Notes: a model not told the origin generated them from the letters alone. Positions 44,545 through 56,700 are shown, counted from the first letter of the stretch. The stretch is DNA of 64,000 bases from a candidate division WOR-1 bacterium RIFOXYB2_FULL_46_45 (GCA_001771585.1 MEUE01000003.1:310001-374000); one strand, 5' to 3'. Made by a program: numbers and translations.

Positions 44545-44880
44545 ATGAAATTCGATATCGACGAGAAGCATTTTAACGTATTTAATCTGTTGCTGCTTCT
44601 ATTGGCCTGGGCCAACACCTGCTACATCCTGGTGATCTTTACGAAAAATTTTGTCCCGCTTCTTTTGACTACCATCCTGGTCTTAACCGGAACCGCCTTG
44701 ACCCTGGCGATGGTTGTCATCACGATCATCACTACCGTCCGCTGGGTGAAACATCACAACTGGGGCTGGTGGCTTTTGATCGCCCTGGTCGTTTTGTGCG
44801 TTCTCTCTTGGAGTTTGGAATCGACCATGCGGGGACTGCTCATCCGCGAGCAGGTGTATAATTACCAGCAGGGGAGTTAA
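44545..44880 (+). CDS. Small membrane protein, unknown
   Basis: The 111-residue protein has three hydrophobic helices (about residues 12-32, 38-62 and 74-92). A His/Trp-rich loop between the second and third (RWVKHHNWGWW) could face the membrane surface. The C-terminal 20 residues are polar (YNYQQGS). ATG 44545 has AGGAGG at ideal spacing; the upstream ATG at 44527 lacks it. No family recognised. Confidence 0.6.
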   Translation: MKFDIDEKHFNVFNLLLLLLAWANTCYILVIFTKNFVPLLLTTILVLTGTALTLAMVVITIITTVRWVKHHNWGWWLLIALVVLCVLSWSLESTMRGLLIREQVYNYQQGS

Positions 44881-45121
44881 GAAATAAGGGGAATAGTCCC
44901 GAATTTTTATCACGAATCGTTCTCTCAAATAAATTCAAATCCCCTGGTCTCAAATCTGTATCTCGAATGCTCAAATATTTATTCGAATTGCCCAACCCCT
45001 CCCATTTTGGAGGAAGTGGGGAGGAGAAATTCGGGAGACGTATTCGAAGATTCGGGACGTCTATTCGAGTTGGAGGATTAGAGTCCATTAGGGACTATTG
45101 ATTAGAGATAAAAATTCGTGA
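44881..45121. repeat. Gene-free gap with tandem and inverted repeats
   Basis: No coding frame is supported. Outer inverted arms AATAGTCCC (44892-44900) and GGGACTATT (45091-45099) bound the region. A 19-nt unit beginning ATTCGGGA and ending TATTCGA occurs at 45029-45047 and 45050-45068; the four central bases differ (GACG against CGTC). A further hairpin, CCCCTCCCATTTTGGAGG-like, lies at about 44995-45015. The motif ATTCGA recurs. It ends at the stop of the convergent tRNA-binding gene. Confidence 0.6.
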
Positions 45122-45454
45122 TTAAGAAACCCTCGACCCATTCGGAATCTCCCTGTCAACCGTTACCAAAGTTAATTTATCTTTCTCCGGTGTAGACGCG
45201 GCAAAGAGCATCCCGTGCGATTCAACTCCGCGGATTACGCGCGGTTCCAAATTGGCAATGATGACAATCTTCTTCCCGATCAAATCTTCTTTTGAATAAA
45301 ACTGCTTGATCCCGGCGATCAGTTGACGCTCTTCCCCGATATCGACTTTGAGCTTATAAATCCGGTCCGCCCCCTCCACCTCCTCCACTTCTTTGATCTC
45401 CCCTACCCGCAGATCAAGCTTTTTAAAATCGTCAAAAGTTACATTCTCCATCAT
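45122..45454 (-). CDS. MetG C-terminal-like tRNA-binding protein
   Basis: The 110-residue single OB-fold protein matches the C-terminal domain of bacterial methionyl-tRNA synthetase (also Trbp111/CsaA-like): [58 protein letters not shown]. It would bind tRNA as a dimer, possibly as a detached synthetase beta subunit. The start ATGATG (45454/45451) overlaps the hppA stop. No metG catalytic gene lies in the window. Confidence 0.9.
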   Translation of the reverse strand: MMENVTFDDFKKLDLRVGEIKEVEEVEGADRIYKLKVDIGEERQLIAGIKQFYSKEDLIGKKIVIIANLEPRVIRGVESHGMLFAASTPEKDKLTLVTVDREIPNGSRVS

Positions 45455-47457
45455 TTAAGATGCAAGAATCCCAAAATAACCGGATGCAGTTTGACGATAA
45501 ACGCGCCAAAGACCAAAGAAACAATCGACATCAGCTTGAGTAAAATATTAATCGACGGACCGGAGGTATCTTTAAACGGATCGCCAACCGTATCGCCAAC
45601 GACCGCCGCCGCGTGTACCGGCGTCCCTTTGCCGCCTAAAAACCCGTCCTCAATCAGCTTCTTGGCATTGTCCCACGCCCCGCCGCTATTCGCCATCATA
45701 ATTGCCAACAGTACCCCGCTCCCCAGCGATCCGGCCAAAAAGCCGCCTAAGGCGGTCGGGCCAAGCAGTAGTCCCACTAATATGGGAGCTATAACCGCCA
45801 TTGCTCCGGGAACCAACATCTCTTTCAATGCCGCCCGTGTTGAAATATCGACACAACGGGCCACGTCCGGCTTTGCGGTCCCCTGCATCAAGCCGACAAT
45901 CTCTTTAAATTGCCGCCTGACTTCTTCAACCATCTGATGCGCCGCGCGTCCAACCGCCTGCATCGTTAAGGCCGTAAAAACAAAGGGCATCAGTGCTCCG
46001 ATAAAAAATCCGACCACTACCGTAACCTCCAACAAATTGATGCTTGAAAGTTTAACCGTCTGCGTATAGGCGACAAAAAGAGCCAGCGCGGTCAAAGCGG
46101 CGGAACCGATCGCGAATCCTTTCCCGATCGCCGCGGTGGTGTTTCCGAGCGAATCGAGCTTGTCGGTAATTTTTCTGGCTTCGGGTGAAAGGCCGGACAT
46201 CGTCACAATCCCGCCGGCGTTGTCGGCGATCGGACCATAAGCGTCAACCGCCATAATGATCCCGATTGTACCAAGCATCCCCACCGCCGAGATAGCAACC
46301 CCATACAATCCCGCAAATTTGTAGGAAACCAAAAGGGCGGCACAAATTGAGAGCATCGGTAAAGCGGTGCTCTTCATTCCGATCGCGATACCGCTGATAA
46401 TATTGGTGGCGGCTCCGGTCTCCGAAGCGCGCGCCAGGTTCTCAACAGTTTTTCCCGAAGTATAAAATTCGGAAAAAAGCCCGATCGCGACACCGGACAA
46501 TATGCCGGACAAAACCGCCCAAAAAACTCCGATATTTCCCGGCAAGATACCGTTGATCACAAAATAGGCGGCGGCGATAAAAAGCGCTCCCGCGACATAA
46601 GTAGCGTTCCTTAAAGCGCTGGCAGGATCAAATTCTTGTACTATATTTATAAAAATGGTTCCGATAAAAGAAGCCAACAGTCCGGCAGCGGCCAGAACCA
46701 AAGGAAGGATCATCCAGGCAAAGGTCGCCGTCGGAATCAAGACTCCGAGCGCGATCGTCGCTACGATCGATCCGACGTAAGATTCAAAAAGATCGGCCCC
46801 CATCCCGGCCACATCCCCCACGTTGTCGCCGACGTTATCGGCAATAACCGCCGGGTTGCGCGGATCGTCTTCTGGGATCCCCGCCTCAACCTTGCCGACC
46901 AGGTCGGCGCCGACATCGGCCGATTTGGTATAAATTCCGCCCCCAACCCTGGCAAAAAGAGCGACCGAAGAAGCCCCCATTGAAAAACCGGTAACCACCA
47001 GCGCCTTAGTTTTAAGATCGGGAATAAAAAACCAAATGACCGCCAAACCAATGACTCCCAAACTGGCGACCGCCATCCCCATCACCGCTCCGCCGCGGAA
47101 AGCAAACCCCAAGGCTTTCCCTTGCCGGTTATCCGCCGCGGCCGCCGCGCATCTCACATTGGCGCGAGTAGCGGCGTTCATACCGATAAAACCGGTCAGC
47201 ATCGAACAGATGCCGCCAAAAACATAGGCGGACGCGGTTGTAAGATTGACCGCGTACGCTATAGCGACAAAAACCAGCGCCATAAAGATCGCAATGCTTA
47301 AGTATTGCCGCTTTAAAAAGGTCATCGCTCCCTCATGGATCAGAGAAGAGATCTCCTCCATCTTTGGGCTCCCTCCCTTGGCACGTAATATGGAAACCAA
47401 AAGGAACAGCGAGTAAACGAATCCAAGCAAACCGATAACCAATATCAATAAATCCAT
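45451..47457 (-). CDS. hppA: Membrane-bound ion-pumping pyrophosphatase
   Basis: The 668-residue, ~16-helix protein hydrolyses pyrophosphate and pumps H+ or Na+. Substrate motifs: [42 protein letters not shown] and the C-terminal [14 protein letters not shown]. The segment [16 protein letters not shown] has Ala where K+-independent enzymes have Lys, which places it in the K+-dependent subfamily that includes Na+ pumps. It starts two bases after eno and overlaps the tRNA-binding gene, so energy from biosynthetic pyrophosphate may be conserved alongside glycolysis. Confidence 0.97.
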   Translation of the reverse strand: MDLLILVIGLLGFVYSLFLLVSILRAKGGSPKMEEISSLIHEGAMTFLKRQYLSIAIFMALVFVAIAYAVNLTTASAYVFGGICSMLTGFIGMNAATRANVRCAAAAADNRQGKALGFAFRGGAVMGMAVASLGVIGLAVIWFFIPDLKTKALVVTGFSMGASSVALFARVGGGIYTKSADVGADLVGKVEAGIPEDDPRNPAVIADNVGDNVGDVAGMGADLFESYVGSIVATIALGVLIPTATFAWMILPLVLAAAGLLASFIGTIFINIVQEFDPASALRNATYVAGALFIAAAYFVINGILPGNIGVFWAVLSGILSGVAIGLFSEFYTSGKTVENLARASETGAATNIISGIAIGMKSTALPMLSICAALLVSYKFAGLYGVAISAVGMLGTIGIIMAVDAYGPIADNAGGIVTMSGLSPEARKITDKLDSLGNTTAAIGKGFAIGSAALTALALFVAYTQTVKLSSINLLEVTVVVGFFIGALMPFVFTALTMQAVGRAAHQMVEEVRRQFKEIVGLMQGTAKPDVARCVDISTRAALKEMLVPGAMAVIAPILVGLLLGPTALGGFLAGSLGSGVLLAIMMANSGGAWDNAKKLIEDGFLGGKGTPVHAAAVVGDTVGDPFKDTSGPSINILLKLMSIVSLVFGAFIVKLHPVILGFLHLK

Positions 47458-47459
47458 TT

Positions 47460-49879
<2,420 letters not shown>

Positions 49880-49884
49880 GTTAT

Positions 49885-50532
49885 TTATTCTCCATAAATA
49901 TCTTTATAAATATCTCTGACGCCCAAAAATCTGGCAATCGGGACCAAAGCAAGAAACAACCCTAAACCAAAGAAACACGCACCGAAAGAGATCCTCGACA
50001 TAAGCACAAGCCGCTCCAAAAAATCCAGGCGGGGAAAAACATCAAATTCACTGTTTTTTATAACGCTTTCTGTTATAAAAAAATTCTGAAGCTTATAACT
50101 CGCCAAAACAAAAGAAGAAAGCGCCATATATTTTCCGGCAAACCTTAATAATCGGCTGGAGCCAAACAACCAGGAAGCCATAATATCCGTTTGTTTTATT
50201 AACAAGTGCCCGGCAAGTCCGGTTCTAAAAACCGAAAGAAATAACCCTAATGTCGCCGGAATAAACAGCGGGCTCAAATGAGGATATAGTGACCCCGACA
50301 AGGCAAATACCCCGTTTCCTAAAATAATCCCCTCCAAACTTTTCCTGGTGTTGGAATAACTGCTATTAAAACGATCAAAATGGCCCACTCTTTCATCATA
50401 ACTTTTGAACCCCAACAGATGATTCAATGGCTTATTTATTTTTGAGTCCGGGCTCAAATACACCGAAGCTATTACCGGCAGGGAATTAAACCTGGTATAG
50501 CAAAAGCGGGGAACGGCTTGTGTTATTCTCAT
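49885..50532 (-). CDS. Unknown membrane-associated protein
   Basis: A 215-residue protein with no recognised domain. It has several hydrophobic segments (about residues 73-110 and 180-205). The frame stays open to 50925, but upstream of ATG 50532 it runs antisense to a GNAT gene with no coding character, so 50532 is chosen. The preceding DNA shows only a weak AGAG ribosome-binding site. It probably forms a unit with the adjoining 367-residue protein gene. Confidence 0.5.
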   Translation of the reverse strand: MRITQAVPRFCYTRFNSLPVIASVYLSPDSKINKPLNHLLGFKSYDERVGHFDRFNSSYSNTRKSLEGIILGNGVFALSGSLYPHLSPLFIPATLGLFLSVFRTGLAGHLLIKQTDIMASWLFGSSRLLRFAGKYMALSSFVLASYKLQNFFITESVIKNSEFDVFPRLDFLERLVLMSRISFGACFFGLGLFLALVPIARFLGVRDIYKDIYGE

Positions 50533-50590
50533 GACTCTATTTCGTATCCCAAACCCAAAAATTTCACACCATTTTGCTATAATACAATTT

Positions 50591-51013
50591 ATGATCATCC
50601 GTCCGGCCAAAGAAATAGAAATGGGAACCGTCCGCGAACTGGCGGAACAATTCAATCTTGATTCCGAAGAGATGCCGGTTAGTGAATTTATTGTAGCCGA
50701 GGACAAAGGAAGTATCGTCGGCTTTGTCCGCCTGAAAGATAACCGGACCTGCTTTGAGCTGACATCGCTTGGAGTCGTAACAAGCAATAGGAATCTGGGG
50801 ATCGGAAAAAAACTGGTTGAAGCCGTTGCAAAAAAACAACCCGATAATTTATATCTTGCCACCATCATCCCTGATTTTTTCACCAAACTCGGATTTAAAA
50901 CGGTAAAAGAATCCACCGAATGCATGAAAAAAGAACCCGCCTGGTGCGAAGGTTGCCCCGCTCCAGAAAGATGCGTTATAATGAAATATGATCCCGCAAT
51001 ATCCGAATTTTAA
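50591..51013 (+). CDS. GNAT-family N-acetyltransferase
   Basis: The 140-residue protein has the GNAT core: IVGFVRLKDNRTCFELTSLGV (strands 3-4) and the acetyl-CoA loop SNRNLGIGKKLVEAV, followed by FFTKLGFKTVKES. A Cys-rich C-terminus (AWCEGCPAPERC) recalls the ArgA-like short acetyltransferases of amino-acid metabolism. TATAAT at 50578-50583 is seven bases before ATG 50591 with no ribosome-binding site, so the mRNA is likely leaderless. Overlaps the next gene by 26 bases. Substrate unknown. Confidence 0.85.
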   Translation: MIIRPAKEIEMGTVRELAEQFNLDSEEMPVSEFIVAEDKGSIVGFVRLKDNRTCFELTSLGVVTSNRNLGIGKKLVEAVAKKQPDNLYLATIIPDFFTKLGFKTVKESTECMKKEPAWCEGCPAPERCVIMKYDPAISEF

Positions 51014-51869
51014 GGAACTGGAATTAGCCGACCAGGCCGAAATAAAAAAATGGTTCAAAAAATTCCCCCAGACCACCTGCGAAATGAACTTTGTGAACCT
51101 CTATATCTGGCGGCACTTTGACCACTATAAACTGACCATCCTAAACGATAATTTATGGATCCATGTTACTCCGCCCAATGAAGCGGCCTTCTGCTATGCC
51201 CCGATCGGGGACAACAAGATAAAAGAATCGCTCGAATTCTGCTCAAATAATTCCCCTCGCCTTTCAAGAGTACCAGAAGGATTTGTCGATAAATACATCA
51301 AAGGGAATAAGAACTATAAAATAAGCTGCGATCCCCGCAATTACGATTACGTCTACTTAACGGAAGATCTAATCGGACTAAAAGGGAAAAAATTCGACGG
51401 CAAAAGGAACCATATCAAAAAATTCCAGAAAAAATATAAGTACGAATACAAACAACTCAACAAAAACAACTATAAAGAGTGTTATACGGTCTTAAAAAAC
51501 TGGGAGGAACAGAGAAAGTCTCTTTCCGATCTTGCAATCAAGTCGCAGGGGGACGCGATTAAAAATCTTTTTGACAAATTCGAAGAACTCGGGGTTTTGG
51601 GCGGGGGGCTGGCCATTGACGGAAAAATCGAGGCCTTTTCGCTGGCTTCGGAATTGAATCCGGATACCGCCGATATCCATATTGAGATCGCCAACCCTAA
51701 ATTTGACGGAATTTTTCCGGCCATCAACAATGAATTCGCAAAAAATGAACTTGGACGATACAAATTCATCAACCGCGAGCAAGACCTGGGACTCTCCGGC
51801 ATGCGCAAGGCGAAACTGTCATACCATCCGCATCATATGGAGAGAAAGTTTGATATAATCAAAATATGA
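50988..51869 (+). CDS. DUF2156/PG-lysyltransferase-domain protein
   Basis: The 293-residue protein resembles the DUF2156 (phosphatidylglycerol lysyltransferase C-terminal, double-GNAT) family: FKELELADQAEIKKWFKKFP, TCEMNFVNLYIWRHFDHY, FDGKRNHIKKFQKKY, VLGGGLAIDGKIEAFSLASEL and FINREQDLGLSGMRKAKLSYHP. No membrane helices are attached, so it is a soluble acyl- or aminoacyl-transferase. A TATAAT (50977-50982) within the upstream gene lies five bases before the ATG. It overlaps the dehydrogenase gene by four bases (ATGA). Confidence 0.85.
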   Translation: MIPQYPNFKELELADQAEIKKWFKKFPQTTCEMNFVNLYIWRHFDHYKLTILNDNLWIHVTPPNEAAFCYAPIGDNKIKESLEFCSNNSPRLSRVPEGFVDKYIKGNKNYKISCDPRNYDYVYLTEDLIGLKGKKFDGKRNHIKKFQKKYKYEYKQLNKNNYKECYTVLKNWEEQRKSLSDLAIKSQGDAIKNLFDKFEELGVLGGGLAIDGKIEAFSLASELNPDTADIHIEIANPKFDGIFPAINNEFAKNELGRYKFINREQDLGLSGMRKAKLSYHPHHMERKFDIIKI

Positions 51870-53038
51870 AATTTAAGTATAAAGCCTGTGTCGTCGGCGG
51901 GTGCGGGCATGTCGGCTTGCCGCTGGCAATAACATTAGCCGATGCCGGATTAGAAACCATAATCCTTGATATTGATGAAAAAGCCGTTCTAAAAGTAAAA
52001 GCCGGCGTCGTCCCCTTCAAGGAGCACGGAGCTGAAGCTCTTCTCAAAAAAGCGCTTAAAAGCAAAAAGCTTTCCACTTCAACCGACACCGCGGTCGTTT
52101 CCGAAAGCGAATATATCGTAATCATCATCGGGACCCCGATCGACCGGCACCTTAATCCAAAAATACAAGATATTCATAATGTGGTAAGGGGGCTTCTCCC
52201 CCATTTAAACAATAATCAAACTATAATTTTGCGCAGTACCGTCTATCCGGGAACCAGCCAGCTGGTCTATGAATTCCTCAAGAAAAACGGCAAGAATTTA
52301 AAGCTCGCTTTCTGCCCCGAACGGATCGCCCAGGGCTACGCGATCGAAGAGATAAAATCGCTGCCGCAGATCATAAGCGGAATTGATAGAGCTTCGGTAT
52401 TATCCGCAAAAAAACTTTTCTCTAAAATCGTCAACGAAACCGTGGAACTATCTTTAGAAGAAGCGGAATTGGCTAAGTTGTTTACAAACTCTTGGAGATA
52501 CATCCAGTTCGCCACCGCCAACCAATTTTTTATGATCGCAGACCAAAAGGGACTTGATTTCCATAAGATTTTGCATGCCATAAAACACAATTATCCGAGA
52601 GCCAAGAATTTCCCGGGAGCGGGACTGGCGGCGGGACCGTGCCTGTTTAAAGATACGATGCAGATCGCGGCATTTAATAATAACCAGTTCTTTCTCGGCC
52701 ATGCCGCTATGCTGATCAACGAAGGACTCCCCGATTATCTGGTTTCAAAGCTCAAAACCAAATATGATTTAAAGAAGAAGACCGTCGGGATCCTGGGGAT
52801 GGCCTTTAAGGCCGACAACGACGACAAGCGCGATTCTCTCTCTTACAAGCTCAAAAAACTGCTGGAGATCGAAGCAAAAAAAGTCTTTTGTACGGATGTT
52901 TATATCCGGGATCCCGAATTTGTCCCGGCAAAAGAACTTTGCCAAAAAAGCGACATCATCATTGTCGCCTGCCCGCATAAGGAATATAAGAATCTGAAGT
53001 TTAAATTAAAACAAAAGGTGGTGGATATCTGGTCATGA
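51866..53038 (+). CDS. Nucleotide-sugar dehydrogenase (UDP-ManNAc/UDP-Glc DH family)
   Basis: The 390-residue protein has an N-terminal Rossmann fold (VVGGCGHVGLPLAITLA), IIGTPIDRHL, RSTVYPGTS, AFCPERIAQGYA, a central helical domain and the catalytic Cys in GPCLFKDTMQIA, then LGMAFKADNDDKRDSLSYKL. It oxidises the sugar 6-OH to a carboxylate with NAD+. With wecB at 34-35 kb, UDP-ManNAc is a plausible substrate. TATAAT at 51854-51859 is six bases before the ATG. Overlaps the epimerase gene (ATGA). Confidence 0.92.
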   Translation: MKFKYKACVVGGCGHVGLPLAITLADAGLETIILDIDEKAVLKVKAGVVPFKEHGAEALLKKALKSKKLSTSTDTAVVSESEYIVIIIGTPIDRHLNPKIQDIHNVVRGLLPHLNNNQTIILRSTVYPGTSQLVYEFLKKNGKNLKLAFCPERIAQGYAIEEIKSLPQIISGIDRASVLSAKKLFSKIVNETVELSLEEAELAKLFTNSWRYIQFATANQFFMIADQKGLDFHKILHAIKHNYPRAKNFPGAGLAAGPCLFKDTMQIAAFNNNQFFLGHAAMLINEGLPDYLVSKLKTKYDLKKKTVGILGMAFKADNDDKRDSLSYKLKKLLEIEAKKVFCTDVYIRDPEFVPAKELCQKSDIIIVACPHKEYKNLKFKLKQKVVDIWS

Positions 53039-54054
53039 AAATACTAGTCACCGGCTCGGCAGGCTTTATCGGCGGATATGTAGTTGAAGAACTACTAAAC
53101 AACGGCCATGAAGTGGTCGGCGTGGATAATTTTTCCAAATACGGAGAGGTTAAAAAGTCCTACGACAATAACCCCAAGTATCATTTTACCAAAGGGGATG
53201 CTAAAGATGTCGAGTTGATGAAAAAACTGCTTAGCGACTGCGACCAGATGATCGCCGGAGCAGCAATGATCGGAGGGATTTCTCTTTTTCACGAATTCGC
53301 CTATGATCTTTTGTCGGAAAACGAGAGGATCATCGCCTCAAGTTTCGACGCCGCCATCTGGGCGCATAAGAATAAGAAACTGAAAAAAATAAATATAATG
53401 TCATCGTCGATGGTTTTTGAAAGTACCACCGTCTATCCGTCCAAAGAAGGTGACCAATTAAAATGTCCCCCGCCCCTTTCCACCTACGGCTTCCAAAAAT
53501 TGGCCTGCGAATATTTTGCAAAGGGGGCCTTTGAACAATATAAGCTCCCTTACACAATTATCCGACCGTTTAATTGCGTTGGGATCGGCGAAAAAAGGGC
53601 GCTAAACGATAAAGAGGTCTATTCCGGCAACGTAAAGCTGGCAATGAGCCACGTTGTTCCCGATCTGGTCCAAAAAGTTTTAAAAGGCCAGGATCCGCTC
53701 TACATTTTGGGGAAAGGAAACCAGATCCGGCACTATACTTACGGCGGAGATTTGGCTAAAGGGATCAGATTGTGCGTCGAATCGGACAAAGCGATTAATG
53801 AAGATTTTAATTTATCGACTCCGGTTTCAACCACCGTACTCGAGCTGGCCGAAATAATCTGGAAAAAGATCAAGAAAGACCGGCCGTTCAAGTATATTTC
53901 TGAAAAGGGCTATGAATACGACGTCCAAAAGCGGGTTCCGGACACCTCAAAAGCGAAAGAATTGCTTGGCTTTGAAACTACTACTACTCTTGATCAGATG
54001 CTTGATGAAGTGATCCCCTGGATTGCGGAACAAATTAAGATCGGAGGGATTTGA
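53035..54054 (+). CDS. NAD-dependent nucleotide-sugar epimerase/dehydratase
   Basis: The 339-residue SDR protein has GSAGFIGGYVVEELL, then MSSSMVFESTTVYPS and the catalytic YGFQK, with RPFNCVGIGE. This is the extended SDR fold that acts on activated sugars. Substrate is unknown; it may be a GDP- or UDP-sugar. It is flanked by a sugar dehydrogenase and a GT2 gene in one four-base-overlapping run, so all should serve one surface glycan. Confidence 0.92.
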   Translation: MKILVTGSAGFIGGYVVEELLNNGHEVVGVDNFSKYGEVKKSYDNNPKYHFTKGDAKDVELMKKLLSDCDQMIAGAAMIGGISLFHEFAYDLLSENERIIASSFDAAIWAHKNKKLKKINIMSSSMVFESTTVYPSKEGDQLKCPPPLSTYGFQKLACEYFAKGAFEQYKLPYTIIRPFNCVGIGEKRALNDKEVYSGNVKLAMSHVVPDLVQKVLKGQDPLYILGKGNQIRHYTYGGDLAKGIRLCVESDKAINEDFNLSTPVSTTVLELAEIIWKKIKKDRPFKYISEKGYEYDVQKRVPDTSKAKELLGFETTTTLDQMLDEVIPWIAEQIKIGGI

Positions 54055-54752
54055 TTTTGCTGTCTATCGTCATCCCAGTTTACAATGAGGGAGAAAATAT
54101 TCTCCCGACCATAAAATCGCTTGAAGACAAAGTAAAAACCCCGCATCAAATCTATATCGTCTATGATTTCGAAGAAGACACGACTGTTCCGGTGGTAAAA
54201 AATCTGCCGGGGATAGTTTTGCTGAAAAACAAATACGGCCGCGGGGCGTTAAACGCCATCAAATCAGGACTGGAAGAAGCCAAGGGAGATGCCGTTTTGG
54301 TTACTATGGGCGATCTGTCGGATGATTATTCAATTGTCGATGAAATGTACAAAAGAATTGAAAATGGAGCCGGCGTCGTCTGCGGATCGCGCTATATGAA
54401 AGGGGGAAAACAGATCGGCGGACCGCCCTTAAAAACATTCCTATCGAGAATGGCAGGGATATCGCTCCATTTTTTATCCGGGATTCAAACTCATGACATA
54501 TCCAACAGCTTTAAGATGTACTCAAAAAAAGTTTTGAATGATATAAGGATCGAATCAACCGGCGGATTTGAGATCGGGATGGAGATAACGGTCAAGGCGC
54601 ACCTGAAAAAATATCGCGTTGAGGAGCTCCCGACTACCTGGACCGACCGCGCCGAGGGGAAATCGAATTTCAAGCTGGCGCAATGGCTCCCCAAATACCT
54701 ACACTGGTATTTCTATCTGATTAGGAATCAGGCCTTCCGTCCTAACCGGTGA
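54051..54752 (+). CDS. GT2 glycosyltransferase (dolichol-phosphate-mannose-synthase-like)
   Basis: The 233-residue protein has the GT-A start SIVIPVYNEGENILPTI, the sugar-nucleotide segment GRGALNAIKSGLEEAKGDAVLVTMGDLSDD (metal-site Asp-x-Ser-Asp rather than Asp-x-Asp) and the GFEIGMEITVKAHLK helix typical of DPM1-like enzymes. It would load a polyprenyl phosphate with a sugar. The start is TTG/ATT-rich; the frame at 54051 overlaps the epimerase stop. Its 3' end overlaps a convergent gene by 54 bases. Confidence 0.88.
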   Translation: MILLSIVIPVYNEGENILPTIKSLEDKVKTPHQIYIVYDFEEDTTVPVVKNLPGIVLLKNKYGRGALNAIKSGLEEAKGDAVLVTMGDLSDDYSIVDEMYKRIENGAGVVCGSRYMKGGKQIGGPPLKTFLSRMAGISLHFLSGIQTHDISNSFKMYSKKVLNDIRIESTGGFEIGMEITVKAHLKKYRVEELPTTWTDRAEGKSNFKLAQWLPKYLHWYFYLIRNQAFRPNR

Positions 54753-55922
54753 TTCCGCTTTGACGCGGATCGTCATAAATTGCCCCAGCAAATAAAGAAC
54801 AAAAAGGAAGAGGAAATAATACTTCAGGCGATCCTTATTGAATAAGGATGAAAAAGCCAAAATAAGCGGCAAAATCAGGTTTCCCATAAAAATCGTCAGG
54901 AAAAAGACCGAAAAGAACTGGTAGCGCCCCCAGTCCAAAAAGACACTGCTCGGCAGATCGGTCCGGGCAACCGCGATTGCACCATAGCTTATTAGCGCTC
55001 CCAGGAAAGAAAACCAGGCGATCCCGCGGTCGTGTACAATCCGCCCGCGCCCGTTTTTTGGGTTTAAAATAAAATATAAAAGCAGGAGAAACCCGAAAAC
55101 AATCAGGTTAAACAATAGAAAACCCGCGACCCAAATATTAAACGGCTGCATTAAAATCCCAATCCCCAGGCTTTTAAACAAAAAACCGCCAAATCCCGAA
55201 AGAATATTCGGCAGCACATTGGCATAATTGGCGGCCATTCCGGTTTTGGCCGCGATTGCCGTCGGATAGACAAAAATCAGCCAGAGGGTCAAAAAGGAGA
55301 GCCATGGTACCACATAGAAGGCGAGAATTCGAATTCTCGCCTGCCTTAAAACCAAAAAATAATACATGGCGATAAAAACGATCCCAACCAAACCAAGTGA
55401 AAAATTCATCGGGATAAAAAAGGAGGAAACAAGCGATATCCATAATAATTTTTTGTTGCCGTTTTGGACATAAAGGTGTAAAAAGATCAAAGATATTTGC
55501 AGAAACATCAGCGAACTGGCCATTGAGAAGTTGCTGATCATATGTATCACTTCGTAATAGGCCGAATTGGAAAGGAAAAATACCGCCAAAGCCAATGGCA
55601 ACCATTTGGCACTCGGAAAATTCAAGCGGCAAAGATAAAAAAACAAACCGGTATTTATTGCGTGGACAAAGATCAAGAGCCAAATATAGGGAACAATGTT
55701 TAATCCAAAAATACCAAACATCAGACAAAATACGGCTTTTGTCATCGGTACAAAATGCTCATTCAATGGGGTGAAAAAATAACCAAAATCAACCCTCCCC
55801 TCTTGGATCGGATTAATATAGCCCCAATCATCCATAAAGAAATCGTTGTTTTGAGTAACCGGATACCAGAAAAGGACCACCAAAAAAGCCAGAAGGATAT
55901 ACTGCCAGTATTTTTTTAACAT
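54699..55922 (-). CDS. GT39-like polytopic membrane glycosyltransferase
   Basis: The 407-residue protein has about ten hydrophobic helices and, after the first, FFMDDWGYINPIQEG, an acidic Asp-Asp motif as in PMT/ArnT-like (GT-C) enzymes that use polyprenyl-linked sugars. The GT2 gene opposite could make such a donor. Homologue identity is by pattern only. A 24-bp palindrome (55319-55342) lies in frame as [10 protein letters not shown]. On the minus strand TATAAT (55934-55929) is six bases before ATG 55922, overlapping a divergent promoter region. Confidence 0.7.
   Translation of the reverse strand: MLKKYWQYILLAFLVVLFWYPVTQNNDFFMDDWGYINPIQEGRVDFGYFFTPLNEHFVPMTKAVFCLMFGIFGLNIVPYIWLLIFVHAINTGLFFYLCRLNFPSAKWLPLALAVFFLSNSAYYEVIHMISNFSMASSLMFLQISLIFLHLYVQNGNKKLLWISLVSSFFIPMNFSLGLVGIVFIAMYYFLVLRQARIRILAFYVVPWLSFLTLWLIFVYPTAIAAKTGMAANYANVLPNILSGFGGFLFKSLGIGILMQPFNIWVAGFLLFNLIVFGFLLLLYFILNPKNGRGRIVHDRGIAWFSFLGALISYGAIAVARTDLPSSVFLDWGRYQFFSVFFLTIFMGNLILPLILAFSSLFNKDRLKYYFLFLFVLYLLGQFMTIRVKAESPVRTEGLIPNQIEIPV
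55319..55342. repeat. 24-bp palindrome inside the GT39-like gene
   Basis: Arms AGGCGAGAATTC and GAATTCTCGCCT meet without a spacer. The core is identical to that in gatB (61632-61659), here read in another frame. Confidence 0.9.
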
Positions 55923-55928
55923 GGTTAT

Positions 55929-55950
55929 ATTATAGCAAATGAATTATAAT
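55929..55950. promoter_or_regulatory. Divergent pair of -10 boxes
   Basis: TATAAT on the minus strand at 55934-55929 serves the GT39-like gene (start 55922). TATAAT on the plus strand at 55945-55950 serves the lipoprotein gene (start 55960). Only ten bases separate them, so polymerase binding at one should hinder the other. Confidence 0.55.
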
Positions 55951-55959
55951 AAAACCGAA

Positions 55960-56700
55960 ATGAAAAAAATATTATTTTGCATCTTGGCGCTGGCCTTTTG
56001 TTCCTTCTCGCTATTCAACTGCGGCAGGCAGGCCCAAACTTCCAGCCCGATTTTTACCGACCCGGCAGTTAAACTTGCACTTTTATCCAATTCTTCCTTT
56101 GTAAGTACTCTTTATGACGAAGCTATTGCCCTTAATTCAACGTTGAAAAACGCGAATACCCGTGTCCACATGGGCTATTGGTCGCTGTCGGCTAACCGCC
56201 CCCGCCTAATTAAAGTAATGGACGCGATCAACAGCTACGCTTCAACAGAAAGCTACCGCGCGATCTGGGATGAAGGGGTTGGAACCGCCGCTGCCGACCA
56301 GTATCCTTCATATATAACCATGAACAAGGAATACTGGTACGAGCGCGCTTATCCGCTCAGCAACGGTATGGTTTCGATAGAAGGGGTGCATTATGTCGAT
56401 CCGCATCCGGTCACAACCAAAGAGGCCGATGATATCTGGGGAAATTATTCACAGCGCTACGCGGAGATGGCCGCGCGATTGCGGCAGGAAACCGGGATCA
56501 CTCTCGAGGCCCGTTGTTTTGTCCAGGGGGCGCGCGTCAACAGGGTTTTTTATGTTTATGAACTTCCCAAACTTGTTTCGCTGGAAGCAACCGGTGATGT
56601 CTATGTTTTCTTCGCTCTAACTTCCGAAGCGAACTGGCTTACTCCTGCCGATTGGGTAAAAGGGACCATAAATGCCCCAACCCCCGAAGCGGCTCTCTAA
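55960..56700 (+). CDS. Lipoprotein of unknown function
   Basis: The 246-residue protein begins MKKILFCILALAFCSFSLF and has a lipobox-like LFNC, so Cys22 should carry lipid. The mature part is mixed alpha/beta, rich in Tyr and Trp, with no recognised domain. ATG 55960 is nine bases after TATAAT and is preferred over 55939. The stop overlaps the convergent Ntn-hydrolase stop by four bases. Confidence 0.55.
   Translation: MKKILFCILALAFCSFSLFNCGRQAQTSSPIFTDPAVKLALLSNSSFVSTLYDEAIALNSTLKNANTRVHMGYWSLSANRPRLIKVMDAINSYASTESYRAIWDEGVGTAAADQYPSYITMNKEYWYERAYPLSNGMVSIEGVHYVDPHPVTTKEADDIWGNYSQRYAEMAARLRQETGITLEARCFVQGARVNRVFYVYELPKLVSLEATGDVYVFFALTSEANWLTPADWVKGTINAPTPEAAL

Noticed and set aside
50533-50925. 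Extension of the unknown minus-strand frame at 49885 up to 50925.
   Set aside because: This part is antisense to the GNAT gene, whose motifs are clear; ATG 50532 is a better start.
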